Of a stretch of 64,000 bases of DNA, positions 34,500 to 45,731 are shown in pieces. Position 1 is the first letter of the stretch. Every line of letters starts with the position of its first letter. The translations under genes and the position numbers were made by a program. The DNA is taken from assembly GCF_003096675.1 (NCBI RefSeq), contig NZ_QEKW01000003.1, positions 186,001 through 250,000 of the forward strand, read 5' to 3'. Source of the DNA: Actinomycetospora cinnamomea. Lineage in GTDB: Bacteria; Actinomycetota; Actinomycetes; Mycobacteriales; Pseudonocardiaceae. The notes below the pieces were generated by a model. That model saw only the letters and a list, made by a program, of their open reading frames with translations. It made no database searches and had not been told where the DNA came from.

Positions 34500-35315
34500 A
34501 TGTCCGCCGTGCCGACGAACGAGCAGCGCCGGAAGGCCGCCAAGCGCAAGCTGGAACGCCAGATCGAGCGGCGTGCCGAGCGGGCCCGGCGCCGTCGGCA
34601 GCGCCTGACGCTGATCTCGGTCGTCGCCGTCGTCGCGGTGGTCGCCCTCGCCGCGGGCATCTACCTCGCCGTGTCGGGCTCCGACGAGCCCCCACCCGCC
34701 GCGGCCCCCGCGGTGTGCCAGTACAACCCGGCGGAGCCCGCGGCCAAGCCCAACACTCCGCCCGACCCGAATCCCCCGACGACCGGTACGGTCGGCGTCA
34801 CCCTGCAGACCTCGCAGGGCGCGATCCCGATGACCCTCGACCGCGCGTCGGCACCCTGCGCGGTCAACGCGGTGGTGAGCCTCGCCGAGCAGGGCTTCTA
34901 CGACGACACCCCGTGCCCCCGGCTCGTCACCAGCCAGGGGCTGCAGGTGCTCCAGTGCGGGGACCCGACCGGGACCGGCGCGGGCGGGCCCGGATACCAG
35001 TACGCCGAGGAGCCGCCGCAGAACCTGCCGCCGTACCCCGGCGCCGAGGGCCAGGCGTCGACCTACGCGCGCGGGCTGGTGGCCATGGCCAAGAGCGCGC
35101 AGCCGGGGTCGACGGGCAGCCAGTTCTTCCTCGTCTACGGCGACTCGGCGCTGCCGCCCGAGTACTCCGTCATCGGGCGGATCGCGACCGAGGGCCTGAA
35201 CGTCCTCGACCGCGTCGCCGCCGGGGGCGACGACGGCTCGAACCAGGCAGGCGGCGGGGCGCCGCGCATCCCGGTGCAGATCCAGCGCGCCGTGGTCGAG
35301 GCGCCGGCACCCTGA
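34500..35315 (+). CDS. Membrane-anchored cyclophilin-type peptidyl-prolyl isomerase
   Basis: 271 residues: a charged, helical N-terminus (NEQRRKAAKRKLERQIERRA), one transmembrane helix around 37-60 (LISVVAVVAVVALAAGIYLA), a Pro-rich linker, and a cyclophilin domain from about 95 (TLQTSQGAIPMTLDRASAPC) with YARGLVAMAKSAQPGSTGSQ and FFLVYGD. It catalyses proline isomerisation, probably outside the membrane. Four cysteines (VCQY, APCAV, TPCPR, LQCG) could form two disulfides. It is divergent from the metallo-hydrolase, in the place of ppiB in related genomes. ATG 34500 is used; GTG 34509 is possible. Confidence 0.9.
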   Translation: MSAVPTNEQRRKAAKRKLERQIERRAERARRRRQRLTLISVVAVVAVVALAAGIYLAVSGSDEPPPAAAPAVCQYNPAEPAAKPNTPPDPNPPTTGTVGVTLQTSQGAIPMTLDRASAPCAVNAVVSLAEQGFYDDTPCPRLVTSQGLQVLQCGDPTGTGAGGPGYQYAEEPPQNLPPYPGAEGQASTYARGLVAMAKSAQPGSTGSQFFLVYGDSALPPEYSVIGRIATEGLNVLDRVAAGGDDGSNQAGGGAPRIPVQIQRAVVEAPAP

Positions 35316-35412
35316 CGTCGGCAGCGGAGCGGCAGCGATCTGACAGCGGGCCCCGGGACCGTCGGGACACCGCGCCGGACCAGCGGCGCGGACCCGACGA
35401 GAGGACACCGTC

Positions 35413-36255
35413 ATGCCCACGTTCACCGGTGCCGCCGGCCGCGTCTTCCACGACACGTGGCGTCCCAGCGGCGAGATCCGCGGAACCGTCGTGCTGCTCC
35501 ACGGCTACGGGGAGTACCTCGAGCTCTACGACGCCCTGGCGCGCCGGCTCACGGCGCACGGGCAGGTCGTGCACGCCCTCGACGCGGTGGGCCACGGCCG
35601 CAGCGACGGCGAGCGCGCGCTGATCCCGACGTGGGACATCTACGTCGACGACGCGCGGGTTCTCGCCCGGATCGCCCGTGACGAGGACCCCGGCGTCCCG
35701 CTGACCGTGATCGGGCACTCCGCAGGCGGGGTGGCCACCACCCTGCTCGCGTTGCGCTCGCCCGAGGTCGCCGACGCCCTCGTGCTCTCCGGCGCGCCGC
35801 TGCGCCCGCAGGAGTGGATCCACGAGTGGCTCGCGGCCGGCGAGCCGGAGACCCCGGCCGAGGACCCGCGCGAGGCGCTGAGCACGCACCCCGAGTACGT
35901 CGACGCGCTCATGCACCACCCGCTGACCTACCACGGCGGCTTCCGTCGCGAGACGCTGCTCGCGGTCACGCAGACCTGGCCGGAGATCGCCGCGGGGCTG
36001 GCCGACGGGCGGCCGGGCGTCCCGGTGCTGCTCGTGCACGGCGAAGCGGACCCGGTCGTGCCGGTGGAGCACTCGCGGCAGACGGCGGCGCAGCTGCCCG
36101 ACGCCCGGGTCGTCACCTTCCCCGCTGACCTCCACGACGTCCTCAACGAGCACGACCGCGACACCGTGCACGACGCCGTGGTCGCGTTCGTCGACGAGGT
36201 GACGGCGTCCGTCGCCACCGATTCGTCCAGGACCGAGGCCGTACCGGCGCCCTAG
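35413..36255 (+). CDS. Alpha/beta hydrolase, monoacylglycerol-lipase-like
   Basis: 280 residues of the serine aminopeptidase S33/monoglyceride lipase group: RGTVVLLHGYGEYLELYDAL, DAVGHGRSDGERALIPTWDI, the nucleophile elbow VIGHSAGGVA, PVLLVHGEADPVVPVEHSRQ (Asp) and DLHDVLNEHDRD (His). It probably cleaves lipid esters. ATG 35413 follows GAGAGGACACC. Only 14 bp separate it from the convergent gltD stop. Related genomes usually have relA in this neighbourhood; it is not seen here. Confidence 0.88.
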   Translation: MPTFTGAAGRVFHDTWRPSGEIRGTVVLLHGYGEYLELYDALARRLTAHGQVVHALDAVGHGRSDGERALIPTWDIYVDDARVLARIARDEDPGVPLTVIGHSAGGVATTLLALRSPEVADALVLSGAPLRPQEWIHEWLAAGEPETPAEDPREALSTHPEYVDALMHHPLTYHGGFRRETLLAVTQTWPEIAAGLADGRPGVPVLLVHGEADPVVPVEHSRQTAAQLPDARVVTFPADLHDVLNEHDRDTVHDAVVAFVDEVTASVATDSSRTEAVPAP

Positions 36256-36269
36256 CAACTGCGGGCCGG

Positions 36270-37802
36270 TCAGGCGCTCAGGGGCAGGGCGCCGGGGTGC
36301 AGGGGGGCGGGGAGGTCGGTGCTGCCCTCGGGGTCGAGGTAGCGGTCGACCGCGGCGGCGGCCGAGCGGCCCTCGGCGATGGCCCAGACGATCAGCGAGG
36401 CCCCGCGGTGGGCGTCGCCGCAGACGAAGACGCCGGGCGCGTCGGTCTGCCAGTCCGAGCCGCAGCCGATCGCGCCCTTGGGGTTGCGCTCCAGCCCCAG
36501 CCGCGGCAGCAGCGGCATGTCGTCGGGACCGGTGAAGCCGATGGAGAACAGCACGAGGTCGCACGGCATCTCGTGCACCTCCTCGGAGGTGGGCACGACC
36601 TCGCGGCGTCCGTCGGCGTCGCGGCGCACCTCCACCGACGACAGCTCCACCGCCCGCACGTGGCCGCGCTCGTCGCCGACGAAGCGGCGCACGGCGGTGG
36701 CGAACAGCCGCTCGCCGCCCTCCTCCAGCGCCGGCGGGGTGCGGAACACGTAGGGCCAGGTCGGCCACGGCGAGCTCGAGTCCTGGCGTGTCTTCGGGGG
36801 CGGCGGGTACTGGTCGAGCTGGTGCACGCCGATCGCGCCCTGGCGGGTGGCGGTGCCGTAGCAGTCGGCGCCGGTGTCGCCGCCCCCGATGATCACGACG
36901 TTCTTGCCCCGCGCGTTGATCGGCGATGGCCCGTCGCCCTCCTGCTCGCGGTTGGCGGGCACGAGGTACTCCATGGCCAGGTGGATGCCGTCGAGGTCGC
37001 GCCCGGGGATCGTCCGGTCGTCGCGCCCCTGCAGCGCGCCGACCGCGAGCACCACGGCGTCGTACTCGGCGCGCAGGCGTTCGACCGACAGCACAGTGCC
37101 ACCGTCCCGCCCACCCGGCTCGCCGCCCACCTCACAGTTGACGACGAACCGGGTGCCCTCGGCCCGCATCTGCTCGAGGCGCCGGTCGACCTCCCATTTC
37201 TCGAACTTGTACTCGGGGATGCCGTAGCGCATCAGCCCGCCGAGGCGGTCGTCGCGCTCGTAGACGGTGACCTCGTGCCCGGCGCGCGTGAGCTGCTGGG
37301 CGGCGGCGAGCCCGGCCGGGCCGGAGCCGACGACGGCGACGCGCCTGCCGGTGTGGTTCGACGGTGGCTGCGGCTCGACGAGCCCGTCGGCCCAGCCGTT
37401 CTCGGCGATCGACCACTCGACGCGCTTGATGGCGACCGGCCCGGGCTGGCTGGTGATCGAGAGGACGCACGCGGCCTCGCACGGCGCCGGGCACAGGGCG
37501 CCGGTGAACTCCGGGAAGTTGTTGGTGGCGTGCAGCCGCTCCGAGGCACGGCCCCACTCGCCGCGGCGGACGTGGTCGTTCCACTCGGGGATGAGATTGC
37601 CGAGCGGGCAGCCGGCGCCGCCGGAGTGGCAGAACGGGATGCCGCAGTCCATGCACCGGGCGGCCTGGACCATCGTGCCCTCGCGGACCGCGGGGTCGGT
37701 GAGCGGCGCGTAGAGCTCGTGCCAATCGGTGCGCCGCTCCTCGATGGGGCGCTTGGGGTTGTCCTCCCGCTCGTACTTGAGGAACCCGCGCGGATCAGCC
37801 AC
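36270..37802 (-). CDS. gltD: Glutamate synthase, small subunit
   Basis: 510 residues. The N-terminal cysteine cluster [20 protein letters not shown] and [11 protein letters not shown] binds 4Fe-4S clusters; the FAD site is [20 protein letters not shown] and the NADPH site [32 protein letters not shown] closes the FAD domain. It passes electrons from NADPH to GltB for making glutamate from glutamine and 2-oxoglutarate. GTG 37802 overlaps the end of gltB by eight bases and uses GGAGGTGG inside the gltB coding end. Confidence 0.97.
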   Translation of the reverse strand: MADPRGFLKYEREDNPKRPIEERRTDWHELYAPLTDPAVREGTMVQAARCMDCGIPFCHSGGAGCPLGNLIPEWNDHVRRGEWGRASERLHATNNFPEFTGALCPAPCEAACVLSITSQPGPVAIKRVEWSIAENGWADGLVEPQPPSNHTGRRVAVVGSGPAGLAAAQQLTRAGHEVTVYERDDRLGGLMRYGIPEYKFEKWEVDRRLEQMRAEGTRFVVNCEVGGEPGGRDGGTVLSVERLRAEYDAVVLAVGALQGRDDRTIPGRDLDGIHLAMEYLVPANREQEGDGPSPINARGKNVVIIGGGDTGADCYGTATRQGAIGVHQLDQYPPPPKTRQDSSSPWPTWPYVFRTPPALEEGGERLFATAVRRFVGDERGHVRAVELSSVEVRRDADGRREVVPTSEEVHEMPCDLVLFSIGFTGPDDMPLLPRLGLERNPKGAIGCGSDWQTDAPGVFVCGDAHRGASLIVWAIAEGRSAAAAVDRYLDPEGSTDLPAPLHPGALPLSA

Positions 37803-40800
37803 CGGCCGCCACCTCCATGATCACCTCGTCGGGGTCGCGGCCCTCCGCCTGGGCCCGCTGGGTCGCGTCGAGGACGCGCTGGAAGTCCTGCGGCATGACC
37901 TTGGTGAAGTGCCCGACCTGCGCGGCCCAGTCGTCGAGCAGCGCCGCGGCCCGCGGCGAGCCCGTGAGGTCGCGGTGGCGTTCCACGACCGCCCGCAGCC
38001 AGTCGGCGTCGTCGTCGGAGAGCTCCTGCAGGTCGACCATCTCCTGGTTGACCCGGATCTCGGGCAGGTCGAGCACGAAGGCGATGCCGCCCGACATGCC
38101 CGCGCCGAGATTGCGGCCGGTGGAGCCGAGCACGACCACCCGACCACCGGTCATGTACTCGCAGGCGTGGTCGCCGGTGCCCTCCACCACGGCCAGCGCG
38201 CCGGAGTTGCGCACGCAGAACCGCTCGCCCACCTGGCCGCGCAGGAAGACCTCGCCGCCCGTCGCCCCGTAGGCGATGACGTTGCCGGCGACGACGTGGC
38301 GTTCGTCGCAGCCAGGACGGTCGACGCTGCCCGCGAACGGGGCCCGGTCGTCGGGCCGCACGATCACCCGGCCGCCGGAGAGGCCCTTGGCCAGGTAGTC
38401 GTTGGCGTCGCCGACGAGGTCGAGGGTCATCCCCGGCGGCAGGAACGCGCCGAACGACTGTCCGGCCGAGCCGTGGAACTCGACGTGGATCGTGTCGTCG
38501 GGCAGCCCCTCGCGCCCGTAGCGGCGCGTGACCTCGGCGCCGGTGAGCGTGCCGACGGTGCGGTTGACGTTGCGGATCGGCATCTCCAGGCGCACGGGGG
38601 TCGCGTCGGCCAGCGCGCCCTCCGCGAGCTGCATCAGCGTCCGGTCGAGCGCCTTGTCGAGCCCGTGGTCCTGCGGGCGGGTGCGGATGCGGTCGGTGGG
38701 CGCGCCCTCGGGCACGTCGGGGACCGCGAACAGCGGCGTCAGGTCGATGCCGCGGGCCTTCCAGTTCTCGACCGCCTCGCGGCCGTCGATGAGCTCGGCG
38801 TGCCCGATGGCCTCGTCCAGCGAGCGGAAGCCCAGCTCGGCGAGGTGCTCGCGGACCTCCTCGGCGACGAACCAGAAGAAGTTCTCGACGAACTCGGGCT
38901 TGCCCGTGTACCGCCTGCGCAGCTCCGGGTTCTGGGTGGCCACGCCCACCGGGCAGGTGTCGAGGTGGCAGACGCGCATCATGATGCAGCCGTTGACCAC
39001 CAGCGGGGCGGTGGAGAAGCCGTACTCCTCGGCGCCGAGCAGCGCACCGATCACGACGTCGCGGCCGGTCTTCATCTGGCCGTCGACCTGGACGGTGATC
39101 CGGTCGCGCAGCCCGTTGACCATCAGCGTCTGCTGGGTGTCGGCCAGGCCGATCTCCCACGGGCTGCCGGCGTGCTTGAGCGAGGTCAGCGGCGCGGCCC
39201 CGGTGCCGCCCTCCCACCCGGAGATCAGGACCACGTCACTGTGGGCCTTCGCCACCCCGGCGGCCACCGTGCCGACGCCCACCGACGACACCAGCTTGAC
39301 GTGGATCCGGGCGTGCTCGTTGGCGTTCTTGAGGTCGTGGACGAGCTGCTTGAGGTCCTCGATGGAGTAGATGTCGTGGTGCGGGGGCGGGGAGATCAGC
39401 CCCACTCCCGGCGTCGAGTACCGCACCTCCGCGATCCAGGGGTAGACCTTCTGGCCGGCCAGCTGGCCGCCCTCGCCCGGCTTCGCGCCCTGGGCCATCT
39501 TGATCTGGATGTCCGTGGCGTTGACCAGGTACTCGCTGGTCACGCCGAAGCGCCCGGACGCGACCTGCTTGATCGACGACCGCTTCGACGGGTCGTACAG
39601 CCGGACCGGGTCCTCGCCGCCCTCACCGGTGTTGGACTTGCCGCCGATGTTGTTCATGGCGATCGCGAGGTCGGTGTGCGCCTCGGCGGAGATCGAGCCG
39701 TAGGACATCGCCCCGGTCGCGAAGCGCTTGACGATCTCGGTGGCCGGCTCGACCTGCTCGAGCGGGATCGGGGTGCACCGCTCGGTGCGCAGCCGGAACA
39801 TGCCGCGCAGCGCGCCACCCGACTCGATCAGGCGGTTGGCCTCCGCGGTGTACCGCTTGAACACGTCCCACTGCCTGGTCCGCGTGGAGTGCTGCAGCAG
39901 GAACACCGTCTCGGGGCTGAACAGGTGCAGCTCGCCCTCCCGGCGGTAGGCGTACTCGCCGCCGACCTCGAGCTTGCGGTGCTTGCGCTCCCCCGGGTTG
40001 TCCGGATACGCCCGCCGGTGCCGCTCCGCGGTCTCGCGGGCCACGAGGTCCAGGCCACCGCCGCCGAGCTTCGACGACGTGCCGGTGAAGAACTCGTCGA
40101 CGAACTCCTGCGAGAGCCCCAGCGCCTCGAACGCCTGGGCGGCGGTGTAGCCGGAGACGGTCGAGATGCCCATCTTGGACATGACCTTGCGGACGCCCTT
40201 GACCAGCGCCGCGACGTAGCGCTGGATCGCCTCGGCGCACTCGACGCCCTGCAGCCACCCACCCGCGATCATGTCCTCGATCGACTCGAAGGCCAGGTAC
40301 GGGTTCACCGCCGCCGCCCCGTAGCCCAGCAGCAGTGCGACGTGGTGGACCTCGCGGGCGTCGCCGCACTCGGCGACGAGCGCGACCTGGGTGCGCTCGC
40401 GGGTGCCGACCAGGTGGTGGTGCACGGCCGAGACCAGCAGCAACGCCGGGATCGGGGCCCACTGCTCGTCGGAGTCGCGGTCGGAGAGCACGAGGATGCG
40501 CTTGCCGTGCGCGATCGCCTCCGACGCCTCCCGGCACACGCGGTCGAGCGCCTCGCGCAACGCCTCCTCGCCGCCGGCGACCCGGTACAGGCCGCTGAGG
40601 ACCGTGGCGGCGAAGCCCGGCATGTCGCCGTCGTCGTTGATGTGGATGAGCTTGGCCAGCTCGTCGTTGTCGATCACCGGGTCGGGAAGCACGACCTGGC
40701 GGCACGACGCGGGGCCGGGGTGGAACAGGTTCTGCTCGGGGCCGATCGCCCGGGCCATCGAGGTGACGAGCTCCTCGCGGATGGCGTCCAGCGGCGGGTT

Positions 40801-42519
40801 GGTGACCTGGGCGAAGAGCTGGACGAAGTAGTCGTAGAGCAGCCGGGCCCGGCTCGAGAGCGCGGCGGTGGGGGTGTCGGTGCCCATCGAGCCCAGCGGC
40901 TCGGCGCCCGTCGTGGCCATCGGTGCGAGGAGGATGCGCTGCTCCTCCTCGGTGTAGCCGAACATCTGCTGGCGGCGCATCACCGACTCGTGGGTGTGCA
41001 CCACGTGCTCGCGGTCGGGCAGCTCGTCGAGGCGGATCAGCCCCGCGTGCAGCCACTCGCCGTAGGGCTCGGCGGCGGCGAGGTCGCTCTTGTAGGCGTC
41101 GTCGTCGACGATCGCCGCAGCACCCTCCCCCGTCGCTCCGCTCGCCCCGCGCCGCGTGTCGACCAGGAACATCCGCCCCGGCCGCAGGCGACCCTTGGCG
41201 AGCACCTGGTCGGGCTCGACGTCGAGGACGCCGGACTCGCTGGCCAGCACCACGCGGTCGTCGGCGAGCTGCCACCACCGCGCCGGGCGCAGCCCGTTGC
41301 GGTCGAGGGTGGCGCCCATGAGCGTGCCGTCGGTGAACACCACCGCGGCCGGGCCGTCCCAGGGCTCCATGAGCGTGGCGTGGAAGCGGTAGAAGTCGCG
41401 CTGGTCGGCCGGCATCTCGGCGTGGTTCTCCCACGCCTCCGGCATCATCATCATCACCGCGTGCGGCAGCGGCCGGCCCCCGAGCGAGAGCAGCTCGAGG
41501 ACCTCGTCGAAACTCGCCGAGTCGGACGCGTCCTCGGGGCAGACCGGCATCGCCCGCTGCAGGTCGCCGGGGAAGAGGTCGGTGCCGAGCAGCGCCTCGC
41601 GGGCCCGCATGCGGTTGCGGTTGCCGCGGATGGTGTTGATCTCGCCGTTGTGCGCCATGCACCGGTACGGGTGCGCCAGCGGCCAGGACGGGAACGTGTT
41701 GGTGGAGAAGCGGCTGTGCACCACCGCGATCGCGCTGACCAGGCGCTCGTCGCGCAGGTCGCCGAAGAACAGGGGCAGCTGGTCGGTGGTCAGCATGCCC
41801 TTGTACGTCATGGTCCGGCTCGACAGCGACGCGAGGTAGAGCCCGCAGCCCGCCTCCTGGGAGTCGCGCTCGGCGCGCTTGCGCACGATCCAGGCGAGCC
41901 GGTCGAGCGCGATGCCCGTGACCGAACGGTCGGGGGTCGCGACGACGATCTGGGCGAACCGCGGCATGGCGCCGCGGGCCACCGAGCCGACCTCGGCGCC
42001 CTCGGGGTCGACGGGCACGTCGCGCCAGCCGAGGACCACGAGGCCCTCCTCGGCGACGACGCGCTCGAGCAACGACACCGCCTTGGCGTGGGCGTCCTCG
42101 TCGACGGGCAGGAAGGCCAGTCCGGTGGCGTAGGCCAGCTCGGTGACCGGCACGCCATGCCCATCGCCACGCCCACCGCCACGCCCATCGCCATGCCCAT
42201 CGCCATGGCCATCGGGGCCGTCGGGTCCGGAGCCGCCGGGGCCGGTGACCGGTGCGGGGAGCTCGAAGTCGACCGTCGCCCGGATCAGGGCGTCGGGGAC
42301 CTGCACCATGATCCCGGCGCCGTCGCCGGTGGTGGGCTCGCTGCCCGCCGCCCCGCGGTGGTCGAGGTTGTGCAGCACGTGGAGCGCGTCGGCAACGATG
42401 CCGTGGCTGCGCTCTCCCTTGACGTGCGCGACCGCGCCGACACCACAGGCGTCGTGTTCGTAGGCGGGGTCGTAGAGACCCTGCCGGCCCGGCGTCGGAG
42501 CTGCAGGGGATACAGCCAT
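37795..42519 (-). CDS. gltB: Glutamate synthase, large subunit
   Basis: 1574 residues. A propeptide of about 23 residues precedes the N-terminal catalytic Cys of [18 protein letters not shown] (glutamine amidotransferase). The FMN domain has [20 protein letters not shown] and [20 protein letters not shown]; the 3Fe-4S site is [20 protein letters not shown]; the C-terminal beta-helix is rich in G-x-x-G-G units ([20 protein letters not shown]). Odd: a Gly/Asp/His/Arg-rich insertion of about 40 residues follows VDFELPAPV in the amidotransferase domain. ATG 42519 follows GAGGAGGCACCGG. It forms an operon with gltD. Confidence 0.97.
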   Translation of the reverse strand: MAVSPAAPTPGRQGLYDPAYEHDACGVGAVAHVKGERSHGIVADALHVLHNLDHRGAAGSEPTTGDGAGIMVQVPDALIRATVDFELPAPVTGPGGSGPDGPDGHGDGHGDGRGGGRGDGHGVPVTELAYATGLAFLPVDEDAHAKAVSLLERVVAEEGLVVLGWRDVPVDPEGAEVGSVARGAMPRFAQIVVATPDRSVTGIALDRLAWIVRKRAERDSQEAGCGLYLASLSSRTMTYKGMLTTDQLPLFFGDLRDERLVSAIAVVHSRFSTNTFPSWPLAHPYRCMAHNGEINTIRGNRNRMRAREALLGTDLFPGDLQRAMPVCPEDASDSASFDEVLELLSLGGRPLPHAVMMMMPEAWENHAEMPADQRDFYRFHATLMEPWDGPAAVVFTDGTLMGATLDRNGLRPARWWQLADDRVVLASESGVLDVEPDQVLAKGRLRPGRMFLVDTRRGASGATGEGAAAIVDDDAYKSDLAAAEPYGEWLHAGLIRLDELPDREHVVHTHESVMRRQQMFGYTEEEQRILLAPMATTGAEPLGSMGTDTPTAALSSRARLLYDYFVQLFAQVTNPPLDAIREELVTSMARAIGPEQNLFHPGPASCRQVVLPDPVIDNDELAKLIHINDDGDMPGFAATVLSGLYRVAGGEEALREALDRVCREASEAIAHGKRILVLSDRDSDEQWAPIPALLLVSAVHHHLVGTRERTQVALVAECGDAREVHHVALLLGYGAAAVNPYLAFESIEDMIAGGWLQGVECAEAIQRYVAALVKGVRKVMSKMGISTVSGYTAAQAFEALGLSQEFVDEFFTGTSSKLGGGGLDLVARETAERHRRAYPDNPGERKHRKLEVGGEYAYRREGELHLFSPETVFLLQHSTRTRQWDVFKRYTAEANRLIESGGALRGMFRLRTERCTPIPLEQVEPATEIVKRFATGAMSYGSISAEAHTDLAIAMNNIGGKSNTGEGGEDPVRLYDPSKRSSIKQVASGRFGVTSEYLVNATDIQIKMAQGAKPGEGGQLAGQKVYPWIAEVRYSTPGVGLISPPPHHDIYSIEDLKQLVHDLKNANEHARIHVKLVSSVGVGTVAAGVAKAHSDVVLISGWEGGTGAAPLTSLKHAGSPWEIGLADTQQTLMVNGLRDRITVQVDGQMKTGRDVVIGALLGAEEYGFSTAPLVVNGCIMMRVCHLDTCPVGVATQNPELRRRYTGKPEFVENFFWFVAEEVREHLAELGFRSLDEAIGHAELIDGREAVENWKARGIDLTPLFAVPDVPEGAPTDRIRTRPQDHGLDKALDRTLMQLAEGALADATPVRLEMPIRNVNRTVGTLTGAEVTRRYGREGLPDDTIHVEFHGSAGQSFGAFLPPGMTLDLVGDANDYLAKGLSGGRVIVRPDDRAPFAGSVDRPGCDERHVVAGNVIAYGATGGEVFLRGQVGERFCVRNSGALAVVEGTGDHACEYMTGGRVVVLGSTGRNLGAGMSGGIAFVLDLPEIRVNQEMVDLQELSDDDADWLRAVVERHRDLTGSPRAAALLDDWAAQVGHFTKVMPQDFQRVLDATQRAQAEGRDPDEVIMEVAAGG
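42155..42214 (-). repeat. Five 12-bp repeats inside gltB
   Basis: Five in-phase units (CCATGCCCATCG and close variants on the plus strand) encode D-G-H/R-G repeats in the glutamine-amidotransferase domain of GltB. The length is a multiple of three, so unit number can change without breaking the frame. Confidence 0.9.
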
Positions 42520-42726
42520 CCGGTGCCTCCTCGTCGTCACGCGGACGGGTGGTGGGGTGACCCGGGGACGACGGTGGCCCAGGACGGGTGCGCGGCGGAT
42601 CCGTGCGCGGTCCCGGCGATCGGGATCGGTCAAGGACCGGCGGCGCGGGACCCCGACGTCCTGCGCGGTGCCCGACCGATGCTAGACGGTCGGGCGGCCC
42701 GCGGCAGGGTGCGCCGGTGAGGCGGA

Positions 42727-42801
42727 GACGTCAGTTCTCGGGACGTCAGTTCTCGGGACGTCAGTTCTCGGGACGTCAGTTCTCGGGACGTCAGTTCTTG
42801 G
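42727..42801. repeat. Five 15-bp repeats at the 3' end of lgt
   Basis: Four exact copies of GACGTCAGTTCTCGG and a fifth with one change (TTG for TCG). On the minus strand each copy carries an in-register GAACTGA, so the lgt stop codon (42791-42793) lies in the fifth unit and the following units repeat the stop region. Confidence 0.95.
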
Positions 42802-43966
42802 CGGCCGACGGGGGCTCCGCCGGCACGTCGTTCTCCTGCTGGGGGTCGGCGGGCTCGGCGTCGACGCTGCTGGCATCCGCGGAACCGCCCTTGCCGCCCG
42901 GCGCGGAGGCGGGCGACCTCTCGGTGAGGCGCACCTCGGCCTCGTTCTGCGAGCGCTGGTCCTCGTCCGGATCCCCGGTACTCCCGTTGCGTGCCACGGG
43001 ATCGGGCGTACCCCCACCGTCGTCCGCCGAACCCGAGTCGCCGTCGGGAGCCTCGGCGGCCCGGCCGAACACCTCGCGCGGCCCGCGGACCCACCACAGG
43101 TAGGCCACGGCGCCCAGGAAGACGACCGCGGAGACCACCACGTTGATCCGCACGTCGCCGAACACCCGGGTGGCCGGGTCGGTGCGCATCAGCTCGATGA
43201 CGAAGCGGCCTGCGGTGTAGCCGGCGACGTAGAGGGCGAACGCCCGCCCGCGGGACAGGCGGAAGCGGCGGTCGGCCCACACGACCAGCGCCGCGACCGC
43301 GAGGTTCCAGAGCAGCTCGTAGAGGAAGGTCGGGTGCACGACCGCGATCGGCGTGGTGTCCACCGCGACGCCGGTCAGGTTGTCCGGCGCCCCCGTCACG
43401 GGGTCGACGCGGCGGTAGAGCTCGAGACCCCAGGGCAGCGTGGTGGGCGCGCCGTAGAGCTCCTGGTTGAACCAGTTGCCCAGCCGGCCGATGGCCTGCG
43501 CCGTCACGATGCCGGGCGCGGCCGCGTCGGCGAACGCCGTCAGCGGCACCCCGCGGCGCCGGCAGGCGATCCAGGCTCCGACTCCCCCGAATGCGATCGC
43601 GCCCCAGATGCCGAGCCCGCCCTGCCAGATGTAGAGCGCGGCCACCGGGTCCCCGCCCGGCCCGAAGTACGTCGGCCAGTCGGTGGCGACGTGGTAGAGC
43701 CGACCACCGACGAGACCGAACGGGACCGCGAACACGGCGACGTCGGTGACCGTGCCGGGCTCCCCGCCACGGGCGACGAAACGTCGCTCGGTCCAGAGGA
43801 TCGCCACGACGATGCCGGCGATGATGCACAGGGCGTAAGCCCGCAGCGGGATCGGCCCGACCTGCCAGACGCCCTGCGGGGGGCTGGGCAGGTAGGTGGG
43901 CAGGGCAGCGGGCAGGGCAGCGGGCAGGACGAGCGCTGTCTGCACCACGGAGAGCACGACCTCCAC
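42791..43966 (-). CDS. lgt: Prolipoprotein diacylglyceryl transferase
   Basis: 391 residues. Seven membrane helices carry the Lgt signature GRLGNWFNQELYGAPTTLPWG, with LVGGRLYHVATDW and VHPTFLYELLWNLAV as further conserved blocks. It moves a diacylglyceryl group onto the lipobox cysteine of prelipoproteins. The catalytic body ends near residue 288 (WWVRGPREVFGRA); about 100 acidic, disordered cytoplasmic residues follow. The start is GTG 43966; the Ala/Leu/Pro repeat before YLPSPPQGVWQVGP makes the exact start uncertain. Next to the trp genes as in other actinobacteria, though an insert separates them here. Confidence 0.95.
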   Translation of the reverse strand: MEVVLSVVQTALVLPAALPAALPTYLPSPPQGVWQVGPIPLRAYALCIIAGIVVAILWTERRFVARGGEPGTVTDVAVFAVPFGLVGGRLYHVATDWPTYFGPGGDPVAALYIWQGGLGIWGAIAFGGVGAWIACRRRGVPLTAFADAAAPGIVTAQAIGRLGNWFNQELYGAPTTLPWGLELYRRVDPVTGAPDNLTGVAVDTTPIAVVHPTFLYELLWNLAVAALVVWADRRFRLSRGRAFALYVAGYTAGRFVIELMRTDPATRVFGDVRINVVVSAVVFLGAVAYLWWVRGPREVFGRAAEAPDGDSGSADDGGGTPDPVARNGSTGDPDEDQRSQNEAEVRLTERSPASAPGGKGGSADASSVDAEPADPQQENDVPAEPPSAAKN

Positions 43967-44243
43967 GCTATCGCCCGGCGGTCAGCGCCCGGTGTGACGG
44001 CCCCGGACCGCGCCGGTCCGGATCGGCGCGGGTCGGCGTGCCGTCGGTGAGTGCGTGCTCGCGGGGAGTGCCCGACGCATCCGTCCCGGCGCAGGGGTGC
44101 CGCTGTCCGCGTCGTCGCGCCGGCGGCGCGTTCAGCGGGTCGGTCGACGCGGTCCCGGCGGGGGACGGGGCACACTGCGGGTGGTCCGACCGTCGGGGAG
44201 GCCCGCCGTGCACGGTGACGAGCGGCAGGGTGGCGAGCGAGCC

Positions 44244-45731
44244 GTGACCGCCGCGCCCTCGGTGCCGCTCTCGTCGGCCGCCGGTCGCTGGCTGGTGGTC
44301 GCCGCCGCCCTCGGCTCCGGGATCGCGTTCCTCGACGGCTCCGTGGTCAACGTCGCCCTGCCGGCGATCGGCGACGAGCTCGGCGGAGGGTTCTCGGTCC
44401 TCCAGTGGGTGCTCGACGGGTACCTGCTCACGCTCAGCGCGCTGCTCCTGCTCGGCGGGGCACTCGGCGACCGCTACGGGCGACGCCGGGTCTTCCTGCT
44501 CGGCCTGGTCGTGTTCACCCTCGCCTCGCTGGGGTGCGGGCTCGCGCCGAGCGGGCAGGCGCTGATCCTCGGTCGGCTCGTGCAGGGCGTCGGCGGCGCG
44601 CTGCTGATCCCCGGCAGCCTCGCGCTGATCGACTCCGTCATCCGGCACGAGGACCGCGGGCGTGCGATCGGCACGTGGGCCGGGCTCAGCGGTGTCGCCG
44701 CCGCCCTGGGCCCGTTCCTGGGCGGCTGGCTCGTCGACGCGGCCTCGTGGCGCTGGGTGTTCCTCATCAACGTGCCGCTGGCCGTCGCCGCGTACGCGGT
44801 CACGACGCGCCACGTCCCCGAGACCCGCGACCCCTCGGTGACCGGCTCGCTCGACGTCGCCGGCGCGATCGCGGCCACCATCGGCCTCGGCGGGGTCGTC
44901 TACGGCCTCATCGAGGCCCCGGTCCGCGGCTGGGACGTGGTGACGGTCGGCGCCACGGTCGCCGGGGTGCTGGCACTGGCCGCCTTCCCGGTGATCGAGC
45001 TGCGGGCCGCGGCTCCGCTGATCCCCCTGTCGTTGTTCCGCTCCGCGCAGTTCACCGGCGCGAACCTGGTGACCTTCGCCGTCTACACCGCGCTCGGCGG
45101 CGCGCTGTTCCTGCTCGCCCTGCAGCTGCAGCGGACCCTGGGGTGGTCGGCGCTGGCCGCGGGGCTCGCGTTCCTCCCCTTCACCGTGATCATGTTGCTG
45201 CTCTCCGGCCGCGTCGGCGCGCTCGCCCAACGGGTGGGACCGCGCTGGCCCATGACCCTCGGGCCGATCGTGGCCGGTGCCGGACTCGCGCTGCTGGTCC
45301 GGGTCGTGCCCGGCGCCGGCTACGTCACCGCGGTGCTCCCGGCCGTCGTCGTGTTCGGTCTCGGGATGGCCGTCACCGTGGCCCCCCTGACCGCCACGGT
45401 CCTCGCCTCGGTGCCGCCCGAGCGCGTCGGCGCCGCCTCCGGGGCCAACAACGCCATCTCGCGCGTCGCGAGCCTGCTCGCCGTGGCCGTCCTCCCGTTG
45501 GCCGTCGGCCTCGACGGCAGCGGGGACGGGCCGCTGGGCCCCGGCTTCGCGCGGGCCATGCTCGTCTCGGCCGTCCTCTGCGTGCTCGGCGGTGCGGTCG
45601 CCTTCGTCACGATCAGCCGCGGCGCCCGTGTCCCGACCCACGTCCTGCCCGGGCTCCACCAGCCGTGCACCTCGGGGCAGCAGGCGCCGGCACCGACGAG
45701 CCGCACCGCTCCGCGGCCCCCGTCCGCCTGA
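44244..45731 (+). CDS. DHA2-family MFS exporter
   Basis: 495 residues with 14 expected transmembrane helices, the drug:H+ antiporter-2 pattern: FLDGSVVNVALPAIGDEL in helix 1, LGDRYGRRRVFLLGL in loop 2-3, GRLVQGVGGALLIPGSLALI, and antiporter motif C GVAAALGPFLGGWLVDAASW in helix 5. It probably exports a drug or metabolite. The frame is open upstream, but GTG 44244 gives the normal N-terminus just before helix 1. The last 35 residues (from HVLPGLHQP) are Pro/Thr-rich. It is divergent from lgt. Confidence 0.9.
   Translation: MTAAPSVPLSSAAGRWLVVAAALGSGIAFLDGSVVNVALPAIGDELGGGFSVLQWVLDGYLLTLSALLLLGGALGDRYGRRRVFLLGLVVFTLASLGCGLAPSGQALILGRLVQGVGGALLIPGSLALIDSVIRHEDRGRAIGTWAGLSGVAAALGPFLGGWLVDAASWRWVFLINVPLAVAAYAVTTRHVPETRDPSVTGSLDVAGAIAATIGLGGVVYGLIEAPVRGWDVVTVGATVAGVLALAAFPVIELRAAAPLIPLSLFRSAQFTGANLVTFAVYTALGGALFLLALQLQRTLGWSALAAGLAFLPFTVIMLLLSGRVGALAQRVGPRWPMTLGPIVAGAGLALLVRVVPGAGYVTAVLPAVVVFGLGMAVTVAPLTATVLASVPPERVGAASGANNAISRVASLLAVAVLPLAVGLDGSGDGPLGPGFARAMLVSAVLCVLGGAVAFVTISRGARVPTHVLPGLHQPCTSGQQAPAPTSRTAPRPPSA

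Noticed and set aside
37729-42720. A 1663-codon open frame opposite gltB and lgt on the plus strand
   Set aside because: It is the antisense shadow of gltB in very G+C-rich DNA; the encoded sequence is low in complexity and has no domain, while the minus strand encodes complete GltB.
42727-42801. Tandem repeats here and at 48981-49039 as CRISPR arrays or origin iterons
   Set aside because: Units are contiguous without spacers, overlap gene ends, and there are no cas or replication genes nearby.
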